Assembly: GCA_026874595.1 (NCBI GenBank) | Contig: CM049306.1 | Coordinates: forward strand, 90,785,642-90,849,641 | Reading direction: 5' to 3' | From: Sipunculus nudus | Taxonomy: Eukaryota; Annelida; Sipuncula; Golfingiida; Sipunculidae | DNA length: 64,000 bases | Shown: positions 23,705-36,229 of the stretch, piece after piece | Layout of the letters: the number at the start of each line of letters is the position of its first letter | How positions within the stretch are numbered: position 1 is the stretch's first letter | Translations under genes and position numbers: made by a program | Notes under the pieces: generated by a model | Told to the model about the DNA's origin: nothing | The model's input: only the letters and a program-made list of their open reading frames with translations | Databases searched by the model: none

Positions 23705-24340
23705 TATGTATATGGAAATTGGAATGCAGGTTTGAATTTTGGTCATGACTATTGATATTAACTCTTCCCTCAAATATCATGTATTATTAATGTCTACCTT
23801 CACTTACAAGCTCAACACGGTTTAAAATGTCCTGCTGAGTGGGCATCTCTAAAAAAAAGGTTTCATAATAAGTATGTGAATTATTCTGTTGTAGCTCCAT
23901 AATCAGAAGCTTTCCAACCATAAACTAAAGTCAGCTAAGCTACTCATCTATAAAGGCACCTGATAGTAGTCTGCTGTGTGATCAGTAACTTGAATTTACA
24001 TGATCATGACACCAAGATTCAAGAAATTATGTAAAGAACTTAAATAACAGTATTGCCAATTGATAAAAATTAGGTTGGTCAAAAAAAAAAAACCATACCA
24101 CTGGTTCTTTGGGTAATTCAGACAAAACCCAGTGAGATACCAAATTAGCATCACTATTCCACAAAATTTACAGGACAAGTTGTCAGAATATTCTCCAAGA
24201 GAGTCTCTCATCTTTACAGGTGCATATGATTTCTGAGCACAATGATGCCAATGAAATGGTACAGTAACCTTATAATTATCAATCTGGTTGGTTGATATTT
24301 TTGACTTAATGAATATTCATAATTATCTAAAAGACAGTGA
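23705..24340. other. Intergenic, nothing recognised
   Basis: AT-rich sequence with no family-like frame, tandem repeat or TIR noticed. Confidence 0.5.
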
Positions 24341-24344
24341 TGTA

Positions 24345-24770
24345 GAACTTGAGTCCACTTATTTTAGGACTCGGACTTGGACTCAAGGGTTCCTGACTTG
24401 GACTCAAGGGTATCGGACTTTGATTTGGACTCTGAGGTAAGCACTTAAGATATCAGACCAAGTCCAATAGTCAGCAATAGAAAAAAAAACTCACATACTA
24501 TAAAGACCTATACATGTGTGAACTACTAAAAGAAAATTACAAAAAATAATCATGTATATTTATATGAAGCTTTAGCTCTGCATCAGATTCTAACTGTAAT
24601 TAATCATTATTGAATTAACTAACATAAAAATGTAGATGATTATCTGAAATTTCCTGTTTAAATTTCTTTTTAAGGGAATTTTTCTTGTACTTTGGTTCCA
24701 AACAGCTAGGACTTGAAGAGGATGGACTTAAAATTCAATGACCTGGACTTGAAAGACACTCAGACATGGA
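24345..24770. repeat. GGACTC/GGACTT-rich repeat just upstream of BUB3
   Basis: Repeated 'ggacttggactcaaggg' motifs at 24370-24430, with further 'ggacttgaa' motifs at 24705-24760. The motifs resemble the hAT-like MITE at 41888-42285 and a fragment near 47105-47150, so this may be a diverged relative of that family. No clear TIR pair was found here. Confidence 0.5.
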
Positions 24771-24847
24771 TGATTTTGATTGATTAGACAAATTACATAT
24801 CACTTCAAGTATGTATATACCTTGTGATTTGTAGGGATCTAGCAGCC

Positions 24848-27800
24848 ATGTCAGGAGTTATTAATGAGTTCAAGTTGAACAACCCTCCAGAGGATGGAAT
24901 ATCAGCTGTGAAGTTTGGTCCGTCCTCCTCGCAGTTCCTTCTCGTGTCATCCTGGGACTGTACCGTGCGTCTCTACGATGTCACTGCCAACACTCAACGA
25001 ATGCAGTACTCTCACGCTGAGCCAGTGCTGGACTGTTGCTTTCATGTTAGCGCCCTTTCTTTCTAAAATCATTAAATTTTAGCATATTTATAGACAGCTA
25101 GATCACTATACAATAGTTACTTTACATGTACATGAAAATGATGAATCTGGATTGATTACTAAATTACTGGTATTATTAAATGTATTTTTAAATAATAAAA
25201 AATCAATTATAATGACTAATTGTCTGAAGTAATTTTAATATCAATGATTTATCAAATAGTTTCCTGTCAACATTGTGAATTTTTTTTATAAATAATTAAA
25301 TTGACAACTAAATTTTGAACAGTGACATTAATATTTGTTAATTACTTTTCATAAAGAGAATTATTCTCTATATTAAAAGCTCTTTTATTGACTGCTACCT
25401 GTGAATGGGTATAAACTTATGATCAAAGACTTTAGTTCATAATTCACAGATTTACACTGGCTTTTTACATGGCTGGATTTGTTTTAAATAATTTCTCGAA
25501 TGTAATTTACATGTGCCAAGCTTTCATGATACTCTACACAGTCTTATTTATATTACTGTTTTCTTTTGCAGGACTCTGTTCACTCTTACAGTGGCGGCCT
25601 GGACACCAATTTGAAGATGTTTGATTTCAATGCAGGAACAGGTAACTTATATGTATAATATCAACACACACTTCTATGAACATTCATATCTGAACATGAT
25701 GTGTTTGGCATTGTTGCTCTGGGGGCTGTAGTAGGGAGCACTATCCTTTTTCATGGGACACATTAATGAGAATGGTGGAATTTTCATTAATCAGCTTTGA
25801 CCCTTATTTCATTAGTCTGAGAGGGTCAGAAATTTTGCTACTTTCATCTGCAACTGTCATATCCTTATCCACTTATTTTAGTGTTACACAACATTTTTTT
25901 TTGATCATCCAAGTTCTGTATTGTTGAGAGATTTTTTTTTTCTAAATTTTTCTATGTGACCATCAGTACTTAGACGACTAAAACAAACTACATGAAAAAT
26001 AAAAATAGTGCATGAGATATATAGAAAGTGAAGCTTTAGTCCAAGTTTTAACAAGTTTGATAAATGAATAAGGTTAATCAGGAATGTGAAAATCAGAACA
26101 ACATTATATTCTTGATAGATGAATCTGGATAGTAAAAGGATGGCAGATTGACATGGTTATGCTACAGTGAATCATTTAGTATGGTAAATTCTGATCAACT
26201 GAACAGTCCTGTTCTAATGTTTGATGGGTGCTAGATTGCTGTTATATTATTATTGTACAGTTTATTTCTAACATTCATGTTTCTCTACCTTAACAGCTTC
26301 AATATTTCCATAATAATTTGCTTTTATATTTCTTCATAGCATTAAATCTGTTATGCTCGGTTGGACCTCTCTGTAAATGACATCTGAGGTGTTCCAGAGG
26401 AAACTAGAACACCAGTTTCATAACCTATGTTACATGGGCACCTAGCCTGATTATATAGGACTCAATATTATTTTGCCCTTCCATATATTGAGTGTGGTAG
26501 CCATACAGTGAGAGTTTCTACAATATAAGCCTCAAATGACACACCACCCAAACCTCTTGTAACCAGTGTCAACCGGTGTCAATAACCCCGTGCAAGTGCA
26601 TCACACTTCAAAGCTGGGCCCGTTTTAAACAGAATGTAACAAAATTCTCGCTCTCAGTCCCTGGAGTTAGCCAGGCTCCTAGTAAGGTATTCAAGTGCGC
26701 CCATACAACTGTTCCTCTCTGTCCCTGCTAAACTCCCTGATATACCTCTGGTATAAAGGTCAGTATATGCTTAATAGTGATGATCAAAGATTAATTTTAG
26801 TTGCTTTTGAAACCATGAAACACATACTCATTGGTGTTAAAATGGTGTAATCCTGTGTCTTGTTGTTAGACTGTAAACAGGCAGTAAAAAAAGGTGTAAT
26901 GGATCGGTTGCATATTCTGTAACTTATATTGTAGAAACTCTCACTGTATGGCTATCAGGCTCAGTATATGGCAAGGCCTTATAATATTGAGTCCGATTAA
27001 ATCGGGCTTATGGGCACCTCTTAATTTGGGTCAAAATCCAGGTATTGCTGCCAGAATGCTGGTGTCTTATTAGGGCTTTTACTGTTATATGCTCTGTTAT
27101 CTATCCCAATGTCTTGCTATTGCAGAGACGGTGGTAGGCAAGCATGACTCTGCCATCAGATGTGTGGAGTTCTGCTCTGAGGTTAATGTTGTGGTGACCG
27201 GTAGTTGGGACTCTACTGTGAAGCTGTGGGACCCAAGAACCCCATGTAATGCCGGGTCCTTCACTCAGCCAGATAAGGTAAGTCTTACCATGTATTGTCT
27301 AACTTGAGTTGTATGTTCAGACAGATACTGCTCATGTCTGTTACATAAAGATACTTTGATATTGGTGTGGTTAATAACAGGATTCTCTTGGTATTCCTTA
27401 CCCATTGATTAAGCATATATATGTATAGGTTCTGGTTAACCAAATAAAAGTCACTTCTGTTGAACTACAATGTCATAGTTCTTTGTAGGTCCTTTCAGTT
27501 TTGACAAAGTTAGACTTCACTGTATTTACAATAACTATTTGTGTCCGCCAAAACTAAATTTTGCGGATACTGTGTTTTTGACTGGGTTCTGCTGGCGCCA
27601 TCACTGCCGCAGCGGCAGCATTTGTTTCCGGAATAGAATTCTAAGACCACTGGACAGATTTTTCTGAAACTTTACACAATTATCAGGTCACATGTGAACT
27701 GGTGCTAAATATTTTGCGTTGACCTCTGACCTTTCCTCTCTCCAGTGCGTCCATCTGTGAGTATGTTTTAAAAACATTAACCCACATATCTTCAAACTCA

Positions 27801-30800
27801 TTTGACCAATCAGGCTAAAAACTTTGCACAAATGTAGCCCTTGGATAGCTTTATAACATACATAAAAACTGGTGGGGCCACCTGCAACCATTTTTGCATA
27901 GTGTCTGTCTGTTTGTCTGCCATGGGATAAAATCACTCATAATTCTGCAGTGGTTTGACTTATCTGCCTTCAACTATGCATGTTTATACATCTTGGATAG
28001 CTTTCTCGATCTTGTGGCAGGTGGCACCACCTACATTCACATTCAGGCTGCAGACATCCAGGCTTATATTATCAGGACTGGTTTGACATATGCTCCTGAA
28101 ATTTTGCATATGTATAGGTCTCACATAGCTCTGTATCATGTGCAAAACTGGTGCCACCACCTGCAACCATTTTTGCATGACGTCCTTTTGTTTGTCTGCT
28201 GTGGGATAAAATCACTCACATACAAGCAGTAGTTTGACCTATCTGCCTAAAATTTTGCATGTATTTACATCTTGGATAGCTTTCTCAATTTTGTGGCAGA
28301 TGGCACCACCTACATTAATGTTTACGCTTCAGACATCGAGGCTTAAATCTCAGGACTGGTTTGACATATCCCCCTGAAATTTTGCACATTCAGGCTGCAG
28401 ACATCCAGGCTTATATTATCAGGACTGGTTTGACATATGCTCCTGAAATTTTGCATATGTATAGATCACACATAGTTCTTTATCATAGACAAAACTGGTG
28501 GCGCCACCTGCAACCATTTTTGCACAGCATCCTTCTGTTTGTCTGCTGTGGGATAAAATCACTCATATACAAGCAGTAGTTTGATTTATCTGCCTAAAAT
28601 TTTGCATATGTATACAACTTGGAAAGCTTTCTGGATTTTTTGAGGCAGTTGGCGCCACCTACATACACATTTTGGCTGCAGAAATCCATGTTAATATGCA
28701 ACACACCTCACGCTATTTCCCCTTGCCACTCAGTCCATGCCTCAATTCACCCGTTCCATTCTGATTTTGGCAGATACACATAGTTGCTTGTCGACTACCC
28801 GTATTCTAGTTTTTACTGTCATAATAAATATGTTGAAATACCAAATAGACAGGACAGTATCACAGTCCTGTCAGGGATCTAAACTATTTCATAAAAAAAA
28901 ATTTACATATTAACTAATGGTTGATGTACTATGTTTGTAACTTACTCTCCAGGTGTACACAATGGCCCTGTGTGGAGACAAATTAGTTGTGGGCACAGCG
29001 GGCAGGAGAGTTTTAGTCTGGGACCTGAGGAACATGGGATATGTTCAGCAGCGACGAGAATCGAGCCTCAAGTACCAGACTCGCTGCATCCGGTGTTTCC
29101 CTAACAAACAAGGCTATGTACTCAGCTCTATTGAAGGTAGGCATGCTGTCTTATGACATGCACAGTGAATACAAAACCTGCAGTTTATAGTGGTGGGTCT
29201 TTTTTGTCAGCAGAAGTTCCAGATACACAGTGTTATCTATAACTGTATCTGAATTATTTTTAAAAAATTTAAATGTAAAACATTACAGAACAATTATGCA
29301 TTTTCAGCTCGCCTGACTATAAGTCATCTGAGCTATAGTCGTGGTCCATTGTCCGTCATCCGTCCGTCTGTCTGTCCGTCTGTCTGTCCGTCCGTAAGAC
29401 TGGCACGTTTCAACACCACTGGACCTACGAATCTGAAATTCGGTATACAGTTAGATGTCCCAAAAATCTCCTACCATACCAAAAATTGGGTCAATAGGAC
29501 TTCGAGATATTAAGGAAAAACCTAAATCTTTTATTAGAAATCTATTTTTTACACTTTGGGACTGCCTAATATCAAAACCACTCATCTGATTTTCTTCATA
29601 TTTACCCTTAATATTCCTCTATATAGTTCCTATGTACATGCCAGAAATTAAGTCAGTATTATTTAATTAAAAAAAGTTATGGGCCCAAACATAATGGATT
29701 TTGTAAAAAAATCAGGAAAGATATTTGGTCACTTAAGACCAAAAGTGTTAAAGGTAGGGACTTTTTTTCAGTAATTCAACTTTAATTAATCAAATTTTAA
29801 TTGTTGACCAAAATTTAGATCAAAATCTGTTAAATTTTTTAAATATTGGCAAAAATATAAAATTGGTACCTTAAATTTTGCCCAAGTTTGACCATGGCAC
29901 GTTTTTTTCCTGTAACTGCTGTGGATTTAATTTTTTAAAGCATGTTTTTGTTAGCATTTCAACTGTTAACACCAAAAATTTGAAACCAGTTGATCAAAAA
30001 CTGTAGATTTGATTCAAGTTTTCAAGCACCATGTCACATATTGTTTACATCAAGCTAGTGTTATGCAGTTTGCTAGAGCTCAGCTCCCCAGCTTCAGCTC
30101 TAAGTTCCTTAAATTTGGCATACAGTGAGATGTCTCCAAAATCCCCTACCATGCCAAGAATTTGGTCACTAGGACTCAATTCCTTCGAGATATTAATGAA
30201 AAACTTCATTTTTCCATTAAAAACCTATTGTTACACTTTAAGACTGCCTAATATCAAAACCACTGATCTGACTTTGATCATATATAATATACATATTTTT
30301 CAATACATTCGCAATGCATATGCCCGAAATGATGTCAGTACTGCGTAATTGTTTTAAGTTATGGGCCCAAACATAATGCACTTTTTAAAAAATCAAGAAA
30401 TATATTTACTCCCTTAACAAGAGGATTGCTGAAGCTAGAGATTTTTTGTCAGGGATGTAACATCATTTAATCAAGATTCAATTGAATACCAAAAAATTAG
30501 TTCTGAAGTATTCAAATTTTATAAGTTATTAGTATAAATATAAAATTAGTACCTTAAATTTTGCCCAACTTTGACCATGGCATGTTTGTTTCCTGAGAGC
30601 ACTGTTGATATAATTTTCATATCATGCACACATAAGGATTTCATCTTTGTAGTTTAGAAAGCTGAAAGAAATTGGCCAAATATTGTAGCTTTTATTAATG
30701 TTTTTATGAGACCATGTCAGACCCAGGCTCTACCCAGCCCCTCTTCAGTCACCTGTATGTTGACCTTGTTGACCTTTCATCAAATTATGCACGCTTGAGG

Positions 30801-32561
30801 CGAGGCATACACTAGGGCAGCCAGGCAGCTAATGCCATGCCACAGTTGATCCAGGTGTCTAGCCCAACTCATCTAGTAGTTGTTTTAAAAAACAACATAA
30901 CAATAAACAATAAATTAATACATTTTTATTGGTTTTTAATAACAAATTAAAGAAAAAATTAATAGAAAAGGAATTTGTTAGTTGATGAGTAACAGAAAAT
31001 TAACTTGCAGTTACTGATGATGTAAGAATCTTCTATGGATGGATAGAATGTCAATGTCAATGTTATTCCAAATAACACCATGCAGTCACCTATGGTATTT
31101 TTCAGTTAAATTTTAATGATAAAAAAATAAATCATATTATTCATTACTAATCATTAGGGATCATATGAAGGAAATTAATGATAGACAAAGATGCAGTTGA
31201 TAATATTAATCTAGATTCCTACTGTGTCTAGTGTGTAGATTGATGTGAAAGTAGTCCAAAGTGAATATATTACATTTATTTTTTTAATATAAATAAAAGC
31301 CATAAAACCAGGTACTTATGATCATTATTTAAATTTGTGAATTTTGTATATTCTGGATTCTCAAAATCATTGTTTGGCTAAAACTGAATAAATACTAGAC
31401 ATGGTGCAAATGCTTTGCAAATGTATTTGAATACGAATATGAATATGTACTGCATTAAAAAATTTTATTGCATAAGAATGGGAATTCAGGTAAAAATGAA
31501 AGTATGTGAATACCAGTGCAGATACTTTCAAAATGTATTCATGAATGCATTCATGAATATATTCTATAATATTATTTTAATAATCATTTCAGTTTTTATT
31601 TTATTTTAAAAAATCATATGATTTTCTTAATATTTTTTTAATAAAAATTATATTGGCACAATATTTGTTATTAAATTTTAATAAATAGTTAAACTCTTTT
31701 TTTATATTCACTTGCCCTGGCAGAAATGTAAGTTTAATAACAAATTTAAGAAAGCTAGGTTTCATTACCAAATACAAAAATTCTGATTTGACTTTTAATT
31801 TTGTATTCAGGGCGTGTGGCAGTTGAATACTTGGACCCAAGTCCTGAGGTCCAGAAGAAGAAGTATGCATTTAAATGTCATCGTATTAAAGAGGACGGTG
31901 TAGAGAAGATCTACCCAGTCAATGCCATTGCCTTTCACAGTGGTTACAACACATTTGCAACAGGTGGATCTGATGGCTTTGTGAATATCTGGGATGGTTT
32001 CAACAAAAAGAGGCTTTGTCAGTTCCACAGGTCAGTAAACATTTGTGTCAGATTCAGAAATATGTTTCACTCTGTATTGTTTATATCAATTCAGATTTTT
32101 TTACCTTTATTTTAAATTACCTGTATGTTTACCTGTACAAACACTAACAAAAAATAAAATTTACCATTAAACATTTGAACATGTTTAGTCTAACTTGCAA
32201 TAAACACACACTTTTTGCTCATGGCTGCAATAACTGATTTTAGTAGGGCAAGTTAAAATTCATGTAGTGCAAGTAAAACCAAGATGTTTCTTGAAGAGCC
32301 AGGCATATACTTTCAAAGGTTAATGGTGAGCCCTGTTGATCATGTTTAGTGTTATATAGATTGTTTTGCTGTCAGTAAATATTCCTTTTTACTTTTCCCT
32401 TCAGGTATCCTTCAAGTATAGCATCTCTCGCCTTCAGTCCGAACGGTTGTACACTGGCCATAGCATCATCTTATATGTATGAAGACGAGGAAGCCAAGGA
32501 AGTTACAGAGGATAATGTATTCATCCGCAAGGTGTCTGACCAGGAAACAAAACCAAAATGA
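24848..32561 (+). CDS. BUB3: Mitotic checkpoint protein BUB3 (complete, six coding exons)
   Basis: BUB3 is the WD40 protein that recruits BUB1 and BUBR1 to kinetochores through phosphorylated KNL1 MELT motifs in the spindle assembly checkpoint. Exons: 24848-25045, 25572-25641, 27126-27277, 28953-29136, 31811-32030, 32405-32561; all GT-AG, phases closed, 326 residues (human BUB3 has 328). The start [20 protein letters not shown] fits the family, and a possible 5' UTR acceptor (tttgtag) lies 13 nt upstream. WD signatures are [53 protein letters not shown] and [13 protein letters not shown]; family-specific stretches are [18 protein letters not shown] and [20 protein letters not shown]. The tail ends QETKPK. 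An AATAAA at 34110-34115 could be its poly(A) signal, which would give a 3' UTR of about 1.5 kb. Introns hold family B copy 2 and two long tandem repeats. Confidence 0.97.
26440..27009. mobile_element. TIR DNA element, family B copy 2 (inverted relative to copy 1)
   Basis: Lies in BUB3 intron 2. The left TIR has 'ggactcaatattattttgcc' and 'tagccatacagtgagag'; the right has 'ctctcactgtatggctatca' and 'ataatattgagtccgatt'. Internal blocks match copy 1 (19784-20573) in reverse complement, including 'tcctgtgtcttg' and 'gaaaccatgaaacacatact'. It ends 117 bp before the 27126 exon. There is no transposase frame. Confidence 0.85.
27540..28760. repeat. Long tandem repeat in BUB3 intron 3 (unit ~280-350 bp)
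   Basis: Recurring blocks: 'cacctgcaaccatttttgca' (about 27880, 28158, 28506), 'gggataaaatcactca' (about 27924, 28203, 28551), 'ttggatagctttct' (about 27993, 28272) and 'tcaggctgcagacatcc' (28043, 28389). The spacing is irregular because of a partial unit. No coding signal. It belongs in style to the GTCC/GTCT-associated repeats elsewhere in the window. Confidence 0.8.
29305..30730. repeat. Two-unit ~690-bp direct repeat with GTCC/GTCT leader, BUB3 intron 4
   Basis: It starts with 'ctcgcctgactataagtcat', then a run of gtccgtc/gtctgtc (29350-29395). Two diverged copies follow (about 29420-30010 and 30100-30700), sharing 'ctgcctaatatcaaaacca', 'gttatgggcccaaacataat' and 'ttttgcccaactttgaccat' type blocks. 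No recognisable protein. Confidence 0.8.
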
Positions 32562-33060
32562 GCATTCAGAACACAAACACTGAAGGACTATGAACATACA
32601 TTTGGGAATTGATAAATTCTAGCAATTCTCACATTTCACACAGAGCAAGAAATTTCATGAGAATGAGACATTAATTCCCATTCAAAAATGGTTCCAAGAA
32701 CCAACAAGTTTTCTGTACATTGGAGTTTGTATGCCCCAAGCATATTTTTAGCCATATCTGTTGTGCTGGTAGAAGTCCATTGTAACATCATCACCTTGCA
32801 ATACTCCTTGATTTTTTTATAAAACATTTTGATCCATTTACTGGGGAATCATTGTTCATTATAAGTGTTGTTCCAGCTCTTAAAACCAGCATCTCTATTT
32901 GTATTATTTTTTGTCATGCTGTACTCTCAGTTAAGTGTATTTCAGCTCAGAACAAGTTTATTTAAAGCTGCTTTCTTTTCAAAAGATGCCTTTCAGTCAG
33001 CCATTGCCTATTTTTTGTCAGTACTATTTGTAATTTTCTCAAAATATTGTCCCACACTTC
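32562..33060. other. BUB3 3' flank, probable 3' UTR
   Basis: Directly downstream of the BUB3 stop. No repeat or frame recognised. Confidence 0.4.
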
Positions 33061-33064
33061 CCAG

Positions 33065-33410
33065 AAAGGGGACATTGATTTAGGTTTGTCTGTCCCCCTG
33101 TCTGTCCTTCTGTCAGGTTTTCGTTTCCATGCAATATCTTTCCTAAATATTATCTGATTTCATTCAAATTTGGGTCAGTGATTGCTCTCATGCATACCTT
33201 GGCTGGGAGTGGTTTTGGAGTTTCTGTCTGAAAATTTATTCTCTCCAGCTCCAAAACAAAAATATTAAATTGTATTCCTATTTCATAATCAAAATTGTGA
33301 AGTGGAGACATCTTCAGGGCACCATGAAAATTTAACACAGCCACTATGACATGTGGTGACATCTTCAGGCAAACATAAAAACTGAAACACATTGATCAGG
33401 TTAGCATGAA
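33065..33410 (+). repeat. Dispersed repeat family A, plus copy
   Basis: Reverse-complement relative of 4060-4480. It starts with a GTCT/GTCC run ('tctgtccccctgtctgtcc'), then 'ggttttcgtttccatg', 'tcatgcataccttgg' and 'ctccagctccaaaac', and ends with two 'gtggagacatcttcaggc'-like blocks about 60 bp apart. Confidence 0.75.
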
Positions 33411-34300
33411 AGACAATAAGAGGCAAAGGCAGAGGATTTAAATTTCCCAAATTTATTATAATAGATATTGTGATTTTCTGTGTCCTGCTGACTAAAGTGG
33501 CCAAGAGATCTAAAAAAAATTAAAATCCCAAATCTAAGGTAAAATTCCATGTCAACTGTAGTTAAACCTATGAACCCAGTGGTTTTAGATTTTATTTTAA
33601 TGCAATGGCTCTATTAAGATACTACAAGAATTCACATTCTGGATTTGTAATTATGCACTAGAGTTTCTGGTGATTTTAAAATTTATTTGCAGATCAAAGA
33701 TAATACTGATGACCATGCTGAAGTTTATAGAGTGTACATTGTGATGATTTAACATTACTTGATGCATCAAGAACATTCACATTACATGTTTTTCTAAAGC
33801 AATTTTTACTGCTTTATCATTAGACCACATGTGTAATTTAATTCAATTTATTTGGATCAGTGCAGATCTTTTTCAGTATAACCCTAAACTACTGGATTAT
33901 GTTACAAAACCCAGGGTCTTCAAAAGATTAAACTTGTATTGTGTAAAAGTAGAATGTATGGGTAACTTCAACTGACTTATAAGAACATTTTGATTTGGTA
34001 TGTTTATCAACACAGCCACTTTTGTATATGTATATAGAATTTTTATGTGGGACACTGCCATATTAAGGTTACAACATTACATCAAGACAGTTGCCCAAAG
34101 ATAAAAGGCAATAAATATTTTAAACAATATTCCTTCTCTTCTTATTTTGATGAATGAAAGGAAATATATTCACCGAGAAGAAGCAGGCCTTCCATTAGTG
34201 GTACATCATGACATATTAAAACCCAGGAGGTGACCAACTATTTTGCCTTGCTTTCCAAGTGCATAAATGTGAGCATGTTAATATATATATACATTTACAT
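33411..34300. other. Intergenic, between BUB3 and DPCD; possible BUB3 poly(A) signal
   Basis: A canonical AATAAA occurs at 34110-34115. Otherwise I saw nothing but AT-rich unique sequence. Confidence 0.35.
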
Positions 34301-35640
34301 ATAGTGAGAGAGATGAGATTATATATCTAGAGAGAGAGAGGGAGAGATGAGACAAATAAGAAAATGTCCAGAGGACGGTATCCCCAACCAGGAATGTGAG
34401 AAATATGTACAGACACACACACACACACCCTCAGAACTGACCAAAAGCACTTTGTGCAGGCATATCAGAGAACCTAATCTGCTGCCAATATGGAAAGTGA
34501 CTTATAGGATGCACTTACTATTATAATTAGAAGTAGATCCCAGTAAATATTTTTGAGAATGTGTTGCATGTGAAAGGTAAAAATTTTGTATTAAACAATT
34601 CATAACAAAAGCATGGCAAATGTGCATAATACGCCTGTTGTGTATCTGGTGACCTGTGACCTCATTAAATATGTGTCAATTTTTATTAGAATGTAATTCA
34701 GGTGAGAAACAATTGGTAAATGTTTATTGAGTTTCACGAAAATCCATAAGAATTTTGTCCAGTCAGCATTGTGCCACCAGAGTTGGGTGACCACTGACCT
34801 TATTAAATATGTGTGGATTGTGCTGGAAATCAAAAAGTGCGAGATATTATACTGATTATTATTTCTGCGGAGTTTGATCAAAATCCATTGTATTCCTCAA
34901 AGTTAACCCAGCGACACAACAAAGTAGCCTTGGGACCTCTGACAAATAAATATGTGGGGATTTGCCTTATATAGTACCAAGGTGAGATAATCTATTGTTG
35001 AGTAGTTATTGTGAGTCTCCATCAAAGCCCTGGTGGATCATTGGGGCGACACTTAAAGTTAACAGTTGGACAGACAGATGTATGAACGGAGGCACTTTGG
35101 GTACACCATAATACGTCCTGTCCTAGGCGGGTGTATATAAAATCCAAAACTCATTCACGTGAGACTAAAACCTAATCAGCTCAGGAGACCAATAAAATAC
35201 ACCTGCAACTACATTCAGAAGTAGATCTGAGTAAAACTTTTCAAGATATCTGGTTGCATATTAAATGTAAAATTTTGTATAAAAAAATTCATAAAAAATC
35301 AAAGAATGGTTGAACTGTGACCAAAATCTTATCAGCTCTGACGACTCATAAGATGCACCTGCTACTACAATCAGATCGCATATGAAATGTTAAAATTTTG
35401 CACAAAATTTTTCATAAAAAAAATACAAAATTCATTCAATTGTACCAAAACCTAACCAGCTCTGGAAACCCATAAAAACTTACTACAATTTGAAGTAGGT
35501 AACAGTATAACTTTTCGAGATATCTTACCATAAAGTTGTTTATAGATAGACAGATGGAGCTGATCACTATATCCCCCTTGCGGCCAAGGCTGGAGATAAT
35601 TAGCTATGTATATTTATATATGTAGAGAGAGAGAGATTAC
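34300..35640. repeat. Degenerate tandem repeat with GAGA and CA microsatellite borders
   Basis: Blocks such as 'aaaattttgtataaaaaaat', 'acctaatcagctc' and 'tagaagtagatcccagtaaa' recur around 34480-34620, 35165-35300, 35320-35420 and 35440-35530. GAGA runs sit at 34328-34350 and about 35624, and an (AC)n run at about 34412-34428. Unit length is irregular. Confidence 0.6.
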
Positions 35641-36229
35641 ATAAGACAGGTAAAACACTGGAGAGGGGAGGTGATATATGGTGTAGAAATAAAAGAAACA
35701 TTTTAGCCACCAATTTGATCATTATTGTTCCATCAGACAGTAAAAACAATATATCTACATTTGTCAATCCAAGATGTTCATAATAAAAGATCTGAAACTT
35801 TCATACTGATGAAGACTAAACTGAATTTATCTAGAACAAAAATAAATTGTGCAAACCAAGGAAACCACACAAACTTTGACAGTTCAAAAATTATAATAAG
35901 AGTATTTATATAGCACCAAATATTGGATAGCCAGACTCACACTGATGCACACACTCATACACACAAAACACAATTTCACAGAAATAATTAATAGGCACAT
36001 GAAATCAGATGGTAAAATTTTATTTTTTTTTATGAAAAGGTTTATCACATCCTTCATGTGACATTTTTCTTCAATAATACACTTCATATAAACAATACTG
36101 TCACATTACATTTCAATTCCTTCAGGATTTGGTAGGTTTGTGCTACCTTAAATTTTAATAACTATACGAGAAGTAATTTTTAACATTCTTGCCTGTATGG
36201 CAGTTTGATATATAATGAAAATTTGTATC

